NCBI GenBank assembly: GCA_944323285.1
Contig: CALURV010000008.1
Location: forward strand, 103,203-167,202
DNA: 64,000 nucleotides
Source: Candidatus Gastranaerophilales bacterium
GTDB lineage: Bacteria; Cyanobacteriota; Vampirovibrionia; Gastranaerophilales; Gastranaerophilaceae
Reading direction: 5' to 3'
Shown here: piece after piece, positions 46,101 through 54,000 of the stretch
How positions within the stretch are numbered: the first letter of the stretch is position 1
Layout: each line of letters opens with the position of its first letter
Position numbers and translations under genes: made by a program
Notes under the pieces: model-generated
The model's database searches: none
Seen by the model: only the letters and a program-made list of their open reading frames with translations
What the model was told of the DNA's origin: nothing

Positions 46101-46592
46101 AGCAACTAATGTCTTTCTTTTATAACCAAGTTTAACAAGCTTTTTGGCAAATTCTTCTACATTAATTTCATCATCTATTTTTATTTGTATTTTATTTTTT
46201 TCATAAAAATCATTATCAGGAAACTTTTCAAAAAGTGCTTTTAACGGAACTATTATTACATCATAATTTTGAGATTCTCTAAGAATTTTTATCTGCTTTG
46301 CGTATTTATATAAATTTTTAGAATTTGTATCATATATAGAGCCATCCTGATATGGAAATACTTCCACATTAAGGGTAAATAAGACCTTTAAATCATTTTG
46401 ATATTTTAGGGCATTTTGTTCTGAATCTGTAATAAAAATAGTTTTTTTATTTGAAAAAATTAAAAATTGATACAATAAGAATAATTTTGAACAATTAGTA
46501 AGACCTGTCATTACAAAAGAGACTTTTTGTTTTATTAAAGCCCGAACTTTCTCACTATAATCACATTTTAATTTTTTAATAAATTCCTTCAT
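43134..46592 (-). CDS. mfd: Transcription-repair coupling factor
   Basis: A helicase of about 1152 residues. It has a UvrB-like N-terminal part, an RNA-polymerase-interacting module (EGDYIVHMVHGIGIFRGLSK), helicase motif I (RLICGDVGFGKTEVAIRAI), DEEH box (LLVIDEEHKFGVKHKEKL), MSATPIPRTL, and the C-terminal QIRGRVGRT. It removes RNA polymerase stalled at DNA damage and recruits UvrA. The start chosen is ATG 46592 (MKEFIKKLKCDYSEK), which matches family length. It lies at the edge of repeat copy H without a visible ribosome binding site. The frame stays open for 24 more codons through the repeat to a GTG at 46664. Confidence 0.95.
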   Translation of the reverse strand: MKEFIKKLKCDYSEKVRALIKQKVSFVMTGLTNCSKLFLLYQFLIFSNKKTIFITDSEQNALKYQNDLKVLFTLNVEVFPYQDGSIYDTNSKNLYKYAKQIKILRESQNYDVIIVPLKALFEKFPDNDFYEKNKIQIKIDDEINVEEFAKKLVKLGYKRKTLVADIGEFSIRGDIIDVFPLSEKPYRIELWGDTVTDIRIFDNTNQRSIEKVKLAEILPLYKFILDKDSYKKVEKYNNEEEKVIEIISSIKNEDYFEGIEYYESYFNTDLDVLTRIINPSDFICVLDDYTQIKSRYEQMTENLEKQYLENIKTVQTLPLEKLNHYNLKEFLTTISKFLKIYFDNFISEEYDINIELDTQLIPYFSSGTDEIALFIENKIKENYAVIVATDYKNRVEEILKEYELAYSEEKVEDKKVYVTNNLVLSGSIIENCKIIVITDKELFNKRSKDITSVRYNYRRENLDFIESLNDIKEGDYIVHMVHGIGIFRGLSKQVIDNEEKDYLTLEYARGDKLHIPAEQINMLCRYRGSGNIVPSLSKMGGNDWNITKGKVKKAVEDVAKDLINLYAIRKISKGYAFEPDTPWQYEMEDAFEFTETPDQMKAISQTKEDMESEKPMDRLICGDVGFGKTEVAIRAIFKAVMSSKQAAVVVPTTILAMQHYQTISDRFKPFPIKVEFLSRFKSNKEQKEIIKKLILGEVDVVVGTHRLLQDDIQFKDLGLLVIDEEHKFGVKHKEKLKRLKKNIDILTMSATPIPRTLYMSLSGIKDMSIINTPPTNRLPIKTYIGEYKESIIKNAINYELEREGQVFYLYNRVESIYDFARNLKELMPNIRLAVAHGQMDKSALEQIMVDFLNKEYDVLLCTTIIESGLDIQNANTMIIHDADKFGLAQLYQIRGRVGRTARQAFCYCLYKSNKNLTQDAIKRLKYIKEFTTLGSGYQIAMRDIEIRGVGNVLGTKQHGQMVNVGFDTYCQLLEDAIVEIQEGKVNEYKPAIVDINVTAFIPDEWVGSKEQKMIEYKRLADVKSIEELDVIKSEWKDRFSKMSEPVENLIKLVHLRLLATQAGISLIREVDSTIRIYINLSKGEWNILSNGLDKNITKYIKYTLAPNTCNDGKSILIINTNYINFDELFNILANLFYHILKIGYDYNPNAKG

Positions 46593-46597
46593 ATTTA

Positions 46598-46712
46598 ATC
46601 TAGTATCGCACTTTATTACCGAGTCATCCTCGTTAACAAAGTACTCACCTTTTAAAAACGCCACTCAAAAAATTCACTCACACTTTCAGCTTATCGTGAA
46701 TTTTTCTCGGAC
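46598..46712 (-). repeat. Dispersed two-hairpin repeat, copy H, abutting the mfd start
   Basis: A short form between the divergent mfd and 150-aa genes. Its distal end is five bases from the mfd ATG, so the mfd leader and possibly an N-terminal extension (FLKGEYFVNEDDSVIKCDTR) come from the repeat. Two stem positions have decayed (TTTATTA; CGTTAAC). Confidence 0.9.
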
Positions 46713-46818
46713 TTTTTTTATTTTAAATCCTACAAATAAATTATTCAATTTAAAAAATATTGCAATACAATATAAAATAATGATTTAATATATATAAATA
46801 TAAAATCTGGAGAGAATA

Positions 46819-47271
46819 ATGAAAAAGAATATTTTAATTTTAGCAATTGCTATATTTTTATGTTCAGGCAGTGTTTTTGCTAACGGAATGGTTTTTGACC
46901 CTACAGAATATTCTACTGTTGAAGAAATACCTGTTTCAAAAACAAATACAAATGTTGTAACAAATTCTGCTGCAAAACTTCCGTCTAATACAAGTATAAG
47001 CAATGATATTAAAGCAAGCTCTAATATTTCTCAAGATGCAATTTCTGGTCAAAACGGTAATTTTAACAATGCTTTATTTGAACTTGACAGTGCTCAGGTA
47101 AATATAAGAAATGAATTGCTAGAATATAAAGCAAAATATCAAGAAGTAGATACTCAGTATCAATTAATAAAAGAACAAAGAAGAGTTTTAGGTAATCAAA
47201 TTAAAACAATTGAAAAAAGAATTAAAGCAATTGAACGTTCTAAAGAAAATATAAGAAAAACTATGATATAA
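46819..47271 (+). CDS. Exported coiled-coil protein
   Basis: A 150-residue protein with a signal peptide (NILILAIAIFLCSGSVFA), a Ser/Thr/Asn-rich linker, and a C-terminal coiled coil from about 85 (LDSAQVNIRNELLEYKAKYQ, KTIEKRIKAIERSKENIRKT). GGAGAG precedes the ATG and a hairpin terminator follows. It is probably periplasmic and oligomeric. No family is recognised. Confidence 0.65.
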   Translation: MKKNILILAIAIFLCSGSVFANGMVFDPTEYSTVEEIPVSKTNTNVVTNSAAKLPSNTSISNDIKASSNISQDAISGQNGNFNNALFELDSAQVNIRNELLEYKAKYQEVDTQYQLIKEQRRVLGNQIKTIEKRIKAIERSKENIRKTMI

Positions 47272-47277
47272 ATATAT

Positions 47278-47303
47278 AAGGACTCTATATAGAGTCCTTT
47301 TTT
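47278..47303 (+). terminator. Hairpin terminator before comEC
   Basis: A perfect 11-bp inverted repeat (AAGGACTCTAT / ATAGAGTCCTT) is followed by T residues. Confidence 0.88.
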
Positions 47304-47318
47304 AAAGGGATATGTTTA

Positions 47319-49718
47319 ATGAATAAACAAGTTAAAATAATATTATTTTCTTGTTTTTATATGTTAGGAATAATTACATTTTTCTCAGAACATATATTAC
47401 TTTTTTCTTTAGCTTTATTTTCAACTGTTTTTATTTTGAATTATAAAAACCAAATTTCTACAAGATTCTCAATCATACTATGTTTTATTTTTATTTTAGG
47501 TATTTTAAATTCTAATTTTCATATAAAATTTTTTGATGATTTAAGCTCATACACTGATAATAATGTAACAATAACTGCAAAAGTTATAACAATCCCGACA
47601 AATTCAGATACAGATAAAACAAAATTTTATGCAAAGGTAAATTCACTTGAAACAGATAATACAAAACTGACAAACATTAATGCCAAAACATTAGTTACAA
47701 TTTATGATTCAAAAGACAAATTTCAAAATATTAAATTGGGAGATACATTAAAATTAAACGGGAATCTTAAGCAGCCAAATTATGCAAAAAATCCTTCTCA
47801 GTTTGACTATGCAAGATATCTTCAGTTTAAAAATACTTTTTCACTTTTATATGTAAATGAAGACTGGGAAATATTATCCGGTGCTCAAGATGTTTCAGGC
47901 AAAATTCTCAGAAAACTTAATGACACAAGAAATAAAATATTAAAAGTTCATGCTGAAAATATAAAATCACCAATGCTTGAAATATTAGGCGGTATTATAT
48001 TTGGCGATGATGCCATAAGTCCTGATAATGACACTAAAAAATCTTTTATCAATTCAGGAATTTTCCATATTCTTGCCGCATCAGGTATGAATGTTACATT
48101 AATTTTCGGTATTTGGTTTTTCTTTGCAAAAAATTTAAGGCTAAATTATAAATTTTCTATTGTTTCAGGTATTCTACTTATCTTGTTTTACACATGTATG
48201 ACTGGATTTGGGCCTCCAATTATAAGAGCGGCATTAATGTTGAACTTAATATTAATAGGAAAATTAATTGATAGAAAAACATCAACTATGTCTCTATTAT
48301 TCTTGGTTGCGTTTATAATGCTTGCTTATTCCCCTTTAATGATTTTTGATATAGGGTTTCAACTGTCTTTCATAGTAACATTTGCACTTATTTTTACATC
48401 TTCACTGCTTACTTTTAATTTTAAATTTAAACCCTTAAATTATACTTTGGGCTGCATTTTAATTCCTATAATTGCACAATTATTCGCATCTCCTCTTCAA
48501 CTTTATTATTTTAATACTTTTACTATTTATTCTGTTCTTGCAAATATTGCAATTATTCCGGTTTTAAGTATTGTTTCTTTTGTTGGTTTTATAAGTTCTA
48601 TTCTTGCAATTATACCGATATTCACACAAAAAATTTGCTATTTTGCAGATATAATATTAAATCCAATGTTAATATACATCGTAAAAATTGCAGAATTATT
48701 CTCTTCTCTTCCTTTTTCAATTATTTATCTTAAAAAACCAGCAATTATACAAATAGTTTTATATTTTACGGTAATTATTTTTATAATTTACATCTTAAAA
48801 TCTAATATTAAGAAAGATAATAATATTAAAACTTTGTCTAAGAAATTTTATTATATTATATCAATTTTAATTGTTATATTTGCATTTACTTTTATACCTA
48901 TAAAAAACAATAAACCTGAAATTATTTTCTTTAGTGTTGATAATGCAGACGCTATTTTAATTAAATCACCAAAAGAAAAATATTTTTTGATTGACAGCGG
49001 AAAGATGCCTTTTAAATCTGGTTCTTCTCAAGCTAAAAATATTATTATTAAATATCTTTTTGATAAAGGCATAAAATCTATAGATTCTTTTATTCTGACT
49101 CATTTTGATGCTGACCATGCAGGTGGAACCATTGATTTACTTGAAAATCTTAATATAAATAGAATTTTTATTACAGATAATTATGAAAATTCATACTTAA
49201 CTTCTAACATTTTTAACTACTTTGAAAATAAAAATATAAAACCAATTTTTATTGAAAAAGAAAATTTGATATATAAAGAAGATTGTTTTGAAATATCTTT
49301 AATAAAACCTTCCGGCGATTTAATTAAAAATTCAAATCAAAAATCACTTATTACAAATTTAAAATATTTTAATCAAAACTCTTTATTCATGGGTGATGGA
49401 GATATAACATCATTCTATTATTTGCCCGATAAATATAAGAATAATATTACCATTTTAAAAGCAGGCCATCATGGAGCAAGAAATTCAATAAATAAAGAAA
49501 TGATTAAAAACACTGAATTAATAATTATTTCAACAGGTAAAAATAATTATAATCACCCTGATAATAAAATAATTGATTTACTTCAGACAAATAATAAATC
49601 TTTCTATAGAACCGACTATCATAATGCAATAAAAGTTATATTAAATAAAGAATCTATAGATAGTTATTGTTTTTCACCTAAAAACAAAAAATTTATAAAA
49701 AATAGTAATATACACTAA
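47319..49718 (+). CDS. comEC: ComEC/Rec2 DNA-uptake channel protein
   Basis: A 799-residue protein. An N-terminal membrane region and OB-like domain (NNVTITAKVITIPT) lead to the competence domain with many membrane helices (FHILAASGMNVTLIFGIWFF; GPPIIRAALMLNLILIG). A C-terminal metallo-beta-lactamase domain has LIDSGKM, ILTHFDADHAGGTIDLL and KAGHHGARNS. ComEC carries single-stranded DNA across the inner membrane in natural transformation. Full length and motifs look intact. AAAGGG precedes the ATG. Confidence 0.95.
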   Translation: MNKQVKIILFSCFYMLGIITFFSEHILLFSLALFSTVFILNYKNQISTRFSIILCFIFILGILNSNFHIKFFDDLSSYTDNNVTITAKVITIPTNSDTDKTKFYAKVNSLETDNTKLTNINAKTLVTIYDSKDKFQNIKLGDTLKLNGNLKQPNYAKNPSQFDYARYLQFKNTFSLLYVNEDWEILSGAQDVSGKILRKLNDTRNKILKVHAENIKSPMLEILGGIIFGDDAISPDNDTKKSFINSGIFHILAASGMNVTLIFGIWFFFAKNLRLNYKFSIVSGILLILFYTCMTGFGPPIIRAALMLNLILIGKLIDRKTSTMSLLFLVAFIMLAYSPLMIFDIGFQLSFIVTFALIFTSSLLTFNFKFKPLNYTLGCILIPIIAQLFASPLQLYYFNTFTIYSVLANIAIIPVLSIVSFVGFISSILAIIPIFTQKICYFADIILNPMLIYIVKIAELFSSLPFSIIYLKKPAIIQIVLYFTVIIFIIYILKSNIKKDNNIKTLSKKFYYIISILIVIFAFTFIPIKNNKPEIIFFSVDNADAILIKSPKEKYFLIDSGKMPFKSGSSQAKNIIIKYLFDKGIKSIDSFILTHFDADHAGGTIDLLENLNINRIFITDNYENSYLTSNIFNYFENKNIKPIFIEKENLIYKEDCFEISLIKPSGDLIKNSNQKSLITNLKYFNQNSLFMGDGDITSFYYLPDKYKNNITILKAGHHGARNSINKEMIKNTELIIISTGKNNYNHPDNKIIDLLQTNNKSFYRTDYHNAIKVILNKESIDSYCFSPKNKKFIKNSNIH

Positions 49719-49826
49719 TATTGTAAACAAATATTAAGATAAAATAAAAAAAATAGAAAAATAAACTAAAGTTCATTAAAAATATGTCGATTATATCTTT
49801 GTAACAAACAATAAGGAGGCAAAGAA

Positions 49827-50204
49827 ATGACTAATATTAATCCAATTAAATTCGGGGTGTCATCTAATCAATATTTTAAGAATGAAGAAAAAGAAGATTT
49901 AACAAAAACCAGTGAAAATGCAAAAAAAGCACCTGCCGAGGCAAAAAAATCTATTGACTCTAAAGAAGTTCTTGGCTTTATGGCAGCACAAAATACAGAT
50001 ATTGTACCTGCGAAAACAACAAAAACTGTAGATGTATCTAAATATGTAAATGAAGAACAAACACAAAGAATAAAAGATTTTATGGCAGCATTTGAAGCTG
50101 ACTTTAATCAAGCAAGTGAAATAGCTATGAACGAATTTCCTGATTTATCACAAGAAGCTGCAGGAAATATAGCTCTCGCATACATCAATGCAAGTTATTC
50201 ATAA
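49827..50204 (+). CDS. Short lineage-type protein with INPIKFG N-terminus
   Basis: A 125-residue protein with a very strong AAGGAGG. The N-terminus MTNINPIKFGVSSNQYF is the clearest case of the signature also seen at 15394. A Lys/Ala/Glu-rich disordered middle leads to a helical C-terminus (RIKDFMAAFEADFNQASEIA; SQEAAGNIALAYINASYS). No signal peptide. Function unknown. A terminator follows, so it is monocistronic. Confidence 0.7.
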   Translation: MTNINPIKFGVSSNQYFKNEEKEDLTKTSENAKKAPAEAKKSIDSKEVLGFMAAQNTDIVPAKTTKTVDVSKYVNEEQTQRIKDFMAAFEADFNQASEIAMNEFPDLSQEAAGNIALAYINASYS

Positions 50205-50244
50205 ATCGCAATCCTAAACCAAATTATTGTTTGTTATTTTTACC

Positions 50245-50270
50245 AAGACCGCATTTGCGGTCTTTATTTT
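50245..50270 (+). terminator. Hairpin terminator before nfnA
   Basis: AAGACCGCA pairs with TGCGGTCTT around a two-base loop, followed by TTATTTT. Confidence 0.85.
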
Positions 50271-50309
50271 ATGCTATAATTTTTTTATAAACAAAAAGGA
50301 GGCCAAAGA

Positions 50310-51161
50310 GTGGGTTATAAAATCTTAGATAAAATAGAATTATGTCCAAATCAATATGAGTTAAAAATAGAAGCACCATTTGTTACAAGAAATGCCAAAG
50401 CCGGTCAATTTATTATATTTAGAGTTGAAGATAACGGAGAAAGAGTTCCTATAACAATAGCAGACGTTGACAGAGAAAAAGGCATTCTAACAGTTGTGTT
50501 TATGGCTGTAGGTTATTCAACAAAAAAACTTGCTCAATTAGAAGTTGGTGACGAAATTATAGATGTTGTAGGTCCATTAGGAAAACCTACAGATATAGAA
50601 AAATATGGTACTGTAGTATGCGTTGCCGGAGGTTACGGTGCTGCTCCTTGTTACTTAATATCAAAAGCATTCCATGATGCCGGTAATAAAGTACACATGA
50701 TTATGGGTGCAAGAAATAAAGACTTACTATTCTGGCAAGATAAAATGGCAAAAGCTTGCGAAGAACTTCATATTGCTACAGATGATGGTTCTTTAGGTCA
50801 TAAAGGTTTTGTAACAGAAGTTTTAGCAGAAATTATGGACAAAGAAAAAGTTGATTATGTTATTGCCGTTGGTCCAATGCCTATGATGAGAGCTGTTGCT
50901 AACTTAACTAAAGATAAACAAATAAAAACAGAAGCAAGTATGAATCCTATTATGATTGACGGAACAGGTATGTGCGGAGCATGTAGAGTTACTGTTGGCG
51001 GAGAGGTTAAATTTGCTTGCATAGACGGGCCTGACTTTGATGCACATAAAATTGATTTTGATGAAGTTATAAATAGAACCAAAATATATAAAGATGAAGA
51101 ACGCAAAAGAAGTGAAAATTGCAATTTACTAAAAAAAGCTGATGCAATAGCTGCAAAATAA
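50310..51161 (+). CDS. nfnA: Ferredoxin-NADP+ oxidoreductase alpha subunit-like (NfnA/PyrK family)
   Basis: A 283-residue FAD/NAD-binding protein starting at GTG behind AAAGGAGG. The flavin-binding domain (GQFIIFRVEDNGERVPITIA) is followed by an NAD-binding domain (VCVAGGYGAAPCYLISKAF). A 2Fe-2S site has Cys222, Cys225 and Cys237 (MCGACRVTVGG ... FACIDGPDFD). It is the small subunit of the bifurcating transhydrogenase. The large-subunit-type gene is not adjacent but lies at the left edge of the window. A TATAAT at about 50274 just after the previous terminator is a likely -10. Confidence 0.92.
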   Translation: MGYKILDKIELCPNQYELKIEAPFVTRNAKAGQFIIFRVEDNGERVPITIADVDREKGILTVVFMAVGYSTKKLAQLEVGDEIIDVVGPLGKPTDIEKYGTVVCVAGGYGAAPCYLISKAFHDAGNKVHMIMGARNKDLLFWQDKMAKACEELHIATDDGSLGHKGFVTEVLAEIMDKEKVDYVIAVGPMPMMRAVANLTKDKQIKTEASMNPIMIDGTGMCGACRVTVGGEVKFACIDGPDFDAHKIDFDEVINRTKIYKDEERKRSENCNLLKKADAIAAK

Positions 51162-51172
51162 GGAGAAAACTT

Positions 51173-51346
51173 GTGAGTAAAATACCTATTTGCCCTTTAA
51201 TGAGTGCAGGAAATGAAATTCAAGTTGTTTGTGCCCAAGAAAATTGTGCTTGGTATATGAAAAACTATAAAACTTGCGGGGTTTATTTACTGGCACACAA
51301 TGCAGTTCTTGATATAAAAGAAAAACAAACTAGAAAAACACCTTAA
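51173..51346 (+). CDS. 57-aa four-cysteine protein, possible small metal-binding protein
   Basis: A 57-residue ORF starting at GTG with AGGAG at 51161-51165. It begins 12 bases after nfnA and is in the same transcript. Cys7, Cys20, Cys25 and Cys35 are set as CPLMS, VVCAQENCAWYM and TCGVYLLAHNAVL. This arrangement recalls small, widely distributed bacterial proteins with four cysteines and a CAW motif, probably a zinc or Fe-S knuckle. Its stop lies within the loop of the terminator hairpin. The link to NfnA is by position only. Confidence 0.65.
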   Translation: MSKIPICPLMSAGNEIQVVCAQENCAWYMKNYKTCGVYLLAHNAVLDIKEKQTRKTP

Positions 51347-51357
51347 TGGTGTTTTTT
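51334..51357. terminator. Bidirectional hairpin terminator
   Basis: AAAAACACC pairs with GGTGTTTTT around TTAAT. The plus-strand Cys4 gene stops in the loop, and the convergent protease gene stops at its edge. Confidence 0.8.
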
Positions 51358-52048
51358 AGTTTATATATGCACTTACTAATTCTTTAACTTCATTTGCAGG
51401 TACTGCAAAACCTATACCTATATTAGACTTATTATTATCAGGATTAAAAATAGATTGGCTAATCCCAATTACCTCACCTTTTGCATTTAAAATAGGACCT
51501 CCGGATGAACCGGGATTTATTGCTGCATCTGTTTGAATTTTATTCCTTTCATAATCTATTCTTGAAACAATTCCGGTTGTAAGTGTTCCGTTAAATCCAA
51601 AAGGGTTGCCTATTGCTAATACTTTTTGTCCAACCTTTACCATAGAAGAATCACCAAGTTTTATTGTAGGTAAAGCTTTTTTAGAATTTATTTTTAATAA
51701 AGCCAGATCTCCTTTTTTAGAATCTATATTTACGATTTCTGCTTTATAAGTTTCACCTTTTGATGTTGTTACTTCTATATAAGAAGAATTATTAACAACA
51801 TGAGAACTTGTTAAAATTATTCCACTCTTATTTATAATACACCCTGTTCCGCTTGATAAGCCGTCTATCATTTGAGCTTCTACCAAGACTATAGCAGGAT
51901 TTATTTTCTCATAAACTGTGACATTTATGAATTCTTCGCCATTATAATCTATATCTTTTGAATATACTCTTTCGTTTATAAATATTCCACTAATTAAGCA
52001 GGCAACAAATATAAAGAAAACAGAGATTGTTTTTATATGTTTCAGCAT
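51356..52048 (-). CDS. HtrA/DegP-like trypsin-fold protease without PDZ domain
   Basis: A protein of about 230 residues with one N-terminal membrane anchor (TISVFFIFVACLISGIFI) and a trypsin-like domain. The catalytic triad is seen as LTSSHVVNN (His), KGDLALLKI (Asp) and NPGSSGGPIL (Ser). IGNPFGFNGTLTTGIVSRID is typical of the S1C family. No PDZ domain follows. It faces the periplasm and should degrade damaged proteins. ATG 52048 is preferred over the in-frame TTG at 52066; neither has a strong ribosome binding site. Confidence 0.9.
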   Translation of the reverse strand: MLKHIKTISVFFIFVACLISGIFINERVYSKDIDYNGEEFINVTVYEKINPAIVLVEAQMIDGLSSGTGCIINKSGIILTSSHVVNNSSYIEVTTSKGETYKAEIVNIDSKKGDLALLKINSKKALPTIKLGDSSMVKVGQKVLAIGNPFGFNGTLTTGIVSRIDYERNKIQTDAAINPGSSGGPILNAKGEVIGISQSIFNPDNNKSNIGIGFAVPANEVKELVSAYIN

Positions 52049-52218
52049 TTCATTACCAATTTTCAATCACATTATATATTTAACTATTTTTATAAAAAAA
52101 CTTCATTGGTAATATTTCGGTTAAAATATACAATTAAAAAGATTGTTATAACTTCAAATTAAGAATAAAATATTGTTATAACAAATAGTTTTATTCTATA
52201 ATTTTAAAAGAGGAATAT

Positions 52219-53610
52219 ATGAAAGATACATATAAAAAGAATTTAATTAAGACTATTAAAAAAATTTTAGGAGAAGAAAATATATTATATTCGGAAGACG
52301 CAATATACGCATATTCTACTGATTCAACTAATATAATAAATCCTGATGAAAAAGCAGATATAATAGCATTCCCAACGACAAAAGAACAAGTAAGCGAAAT
52401 AATGAAATATGCTTACAAAAATTCAATTGCTGTTGTAGCAAGAGCAGCAGGAACAAGCGTATGCGGTGCTTGTTTGCCAAAGAAAGGCGGTATTATACTT
52501 GATTTTTCAAGAATGAATAAAATTATAGAAATAAATAAAGACAATCTTATCTGCAAAGTAGAACCCGGCGTTGTTATTGAAGACTTAAAAAAAGCAGTAG
52601 AAAAACTTGATTTATTTTATCCTCCAGATCCTTCCAATTTAAAAGTTTCAATGATAGGAGGAAGTATAGGTCTTTCATCAGGTGGACCACATACTTTTAA
52701 GTATGGTTCTACAAAAGATTATATTATTGACCTTGAAATTGTAACTTCAGATGGAAGAATTATGCACACCGGTTCTTCCTGTTCAAAAGATGTAACCGGA
52801 TACAATATGACACAATTATTTGTAGGTTCTGAAGGAACTTTAGGTATAGTTACGCAAGCTACAATAAGGTTAATACCCAAACCAGAAGCAAAAAGAATAA
52901 TGCTTGCTTACTTTGACAATTTAGAAAATACTTCTACAACAGTTAACGATATAATTTCAAATTTAATTACTCCATCTGTTATTGATTTAATGGATAAGAA
53001 CACTCTAAAGACTATTGAAAGTTTTTATCCTTCAGGACTATTAACAGATAAAGAAGCTGCCCTTTTAATTGAAATTGACGGTTTTAAAGAAAATTTAGAT
53101 AAGCAATACGAACAAATAATTGAAATATGCAAGAAAAATAATTCAGCATACATTCAAACCGCAAAAACAAAAGAAGAAGAAGATAAAATTTGGATATCAA
53201 GAAGATCATCTTTTGGTGCAACTGCAAAATTAGCCCCAAATGTTGTTACAGAAGATGTTGTTGTCCCTCGTGAAAATATTGTAAAACTAGTAAAAGGAAT
53301 ATGGGAAATCTGTAATAAATATGAACTAAAGACTTGTATTATGGGACATATTGGTGATGGAAATATTCATCCTAATATTGCTTTAGATTTAAGAAATGAG
53401 AAAGAATATAATAATTTTATCAAAGCAAAGGCAGAATTATTCGAACTTGCGCTTTCACTTAATGGCAGATTATCAGGTGAACACGGCATTGGCTGCGAAA
53501 AATCTTATTTCATCGAAAAAGCATTAGATAAAGAAAATCTTAACTATATGAAGCAGATAAAGGAACTTTTTGATCCCAAAAATATCCTTAACCCCGGTAA
53601 AATTTTCTAA
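52219..53610 (+). CDS. glcD: FAD-linked oxidase GlcD/D-lactate dehydrogenase family
   Basis: A 463-residue PCMH/VAO-fold oxidase. The FAD-binding segment is VARAAGTSVCGACLPKKGG, followed by GSIGLSSGGPHTFKYGSTKD. C-terminal motifs that bind substrate and metal are CIMGHIGDGNIHPNI and LSGEHGIGCEKSYF. It oxidises 2-hydroxy acids such as glycolate or D-lactate. No GlcE or GlcF partner is adjacent. GAGGA precedes the ATG. It is followed closely by cutA. Confidence 0.92.
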   Translation: MKDTYKKNLIKTIKKILGEENILYSEDAIYAYSTDSTNIINPDEKADIIAFPTTKEQVSEIMKYAYKNSIAVVARAAGTSVCGACLPKKGGIILDFSRMNKIIEINKDNLICKVEPGVVIEDLKKAVEKLDLFYPPDPSNLKVSMIGGSIGLSSGGPHTFKYGSTKDYIIDLEIVTSDGRIMHTGSSCSKDVTGYNMTQLFVGSEGTLGIVTQATIRLIPKPEAKRIMLAYFDNLENTSTTVNDIISNLITPSVIDLMDKNTLKTIESFYPSGLLTDKEAALLIEIDGFKENLDKQYEQIIEICKKNNSAYIQTAKTKEEEDKIWISRRSSFGATAKLAPNVVTEDVVVPRENIVKLVKGIWEICNKYELKTCIMGHIGDGNIHPNIALDLRNEKEYNNFIKAKAELFELALSLNGRLSGEHGIGCEKSYFIEKALDKENLNYMKQIKELFDPKNILNPGKIF

Positions 53611-53628
53611 CCTAGGAGATCTTAGCTT

Positions 53629-53952
53629 ATGACATATTGCATAGTAAAATGCACAACAGCTTCAAAGGAAGACTCTATTAATATTGCAAAACATCTTTTA
53701 GAAAAAAAACTTATAGCTTGTGCAAATATCATTCCTTCTATTACTTCTTTATATGAATGGGAGGGTAAACTTAATCAAGATGAAGAGTCTCTTATTATAA
53801 TGAAATCTAAAGAAATCCTTTTTGATAAAATAGAAGCTGAAATAAAAAAAATACATAAATATGAAATTCCTGAAATATTATGTATTCCAATAATAAAAGG
53901 GAATAAAGATTATCTTAATTGGCTTGATATCCAAACAAATATTATGACTTAA
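53629..53952 (+). CDS. cutA: CutA divalent-ion tolerance protein
   Basis: A 107-residue ferredoxin-like trimeric protein. It has YCIVKCTTASKEDSINIAKH, KKLIACANIIPSITSLYEWE and the C-terminal YEIPEILCIPI with YLNWLD. CutA is linked to copper tolerance, but its biochemical role is unsettled. AGGAG precedes the ATG. It is 18 bases after glcD. Confidence 0.95.
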   Translation: MTYCIVKCTTASKEDSINIAKHLLEKKLIACANIIPSITSLYEWEGKLNQDEESLIIMKSKEILFDKIEAEIKKIHKYEIPEILCIPIIKGNKDYLNWLDIQTNIMT

Positions 53953-54000
53953 CTGGTTTTAATGCTATAATATAATAAAATAGTTGGTCAGGAGAGATAA

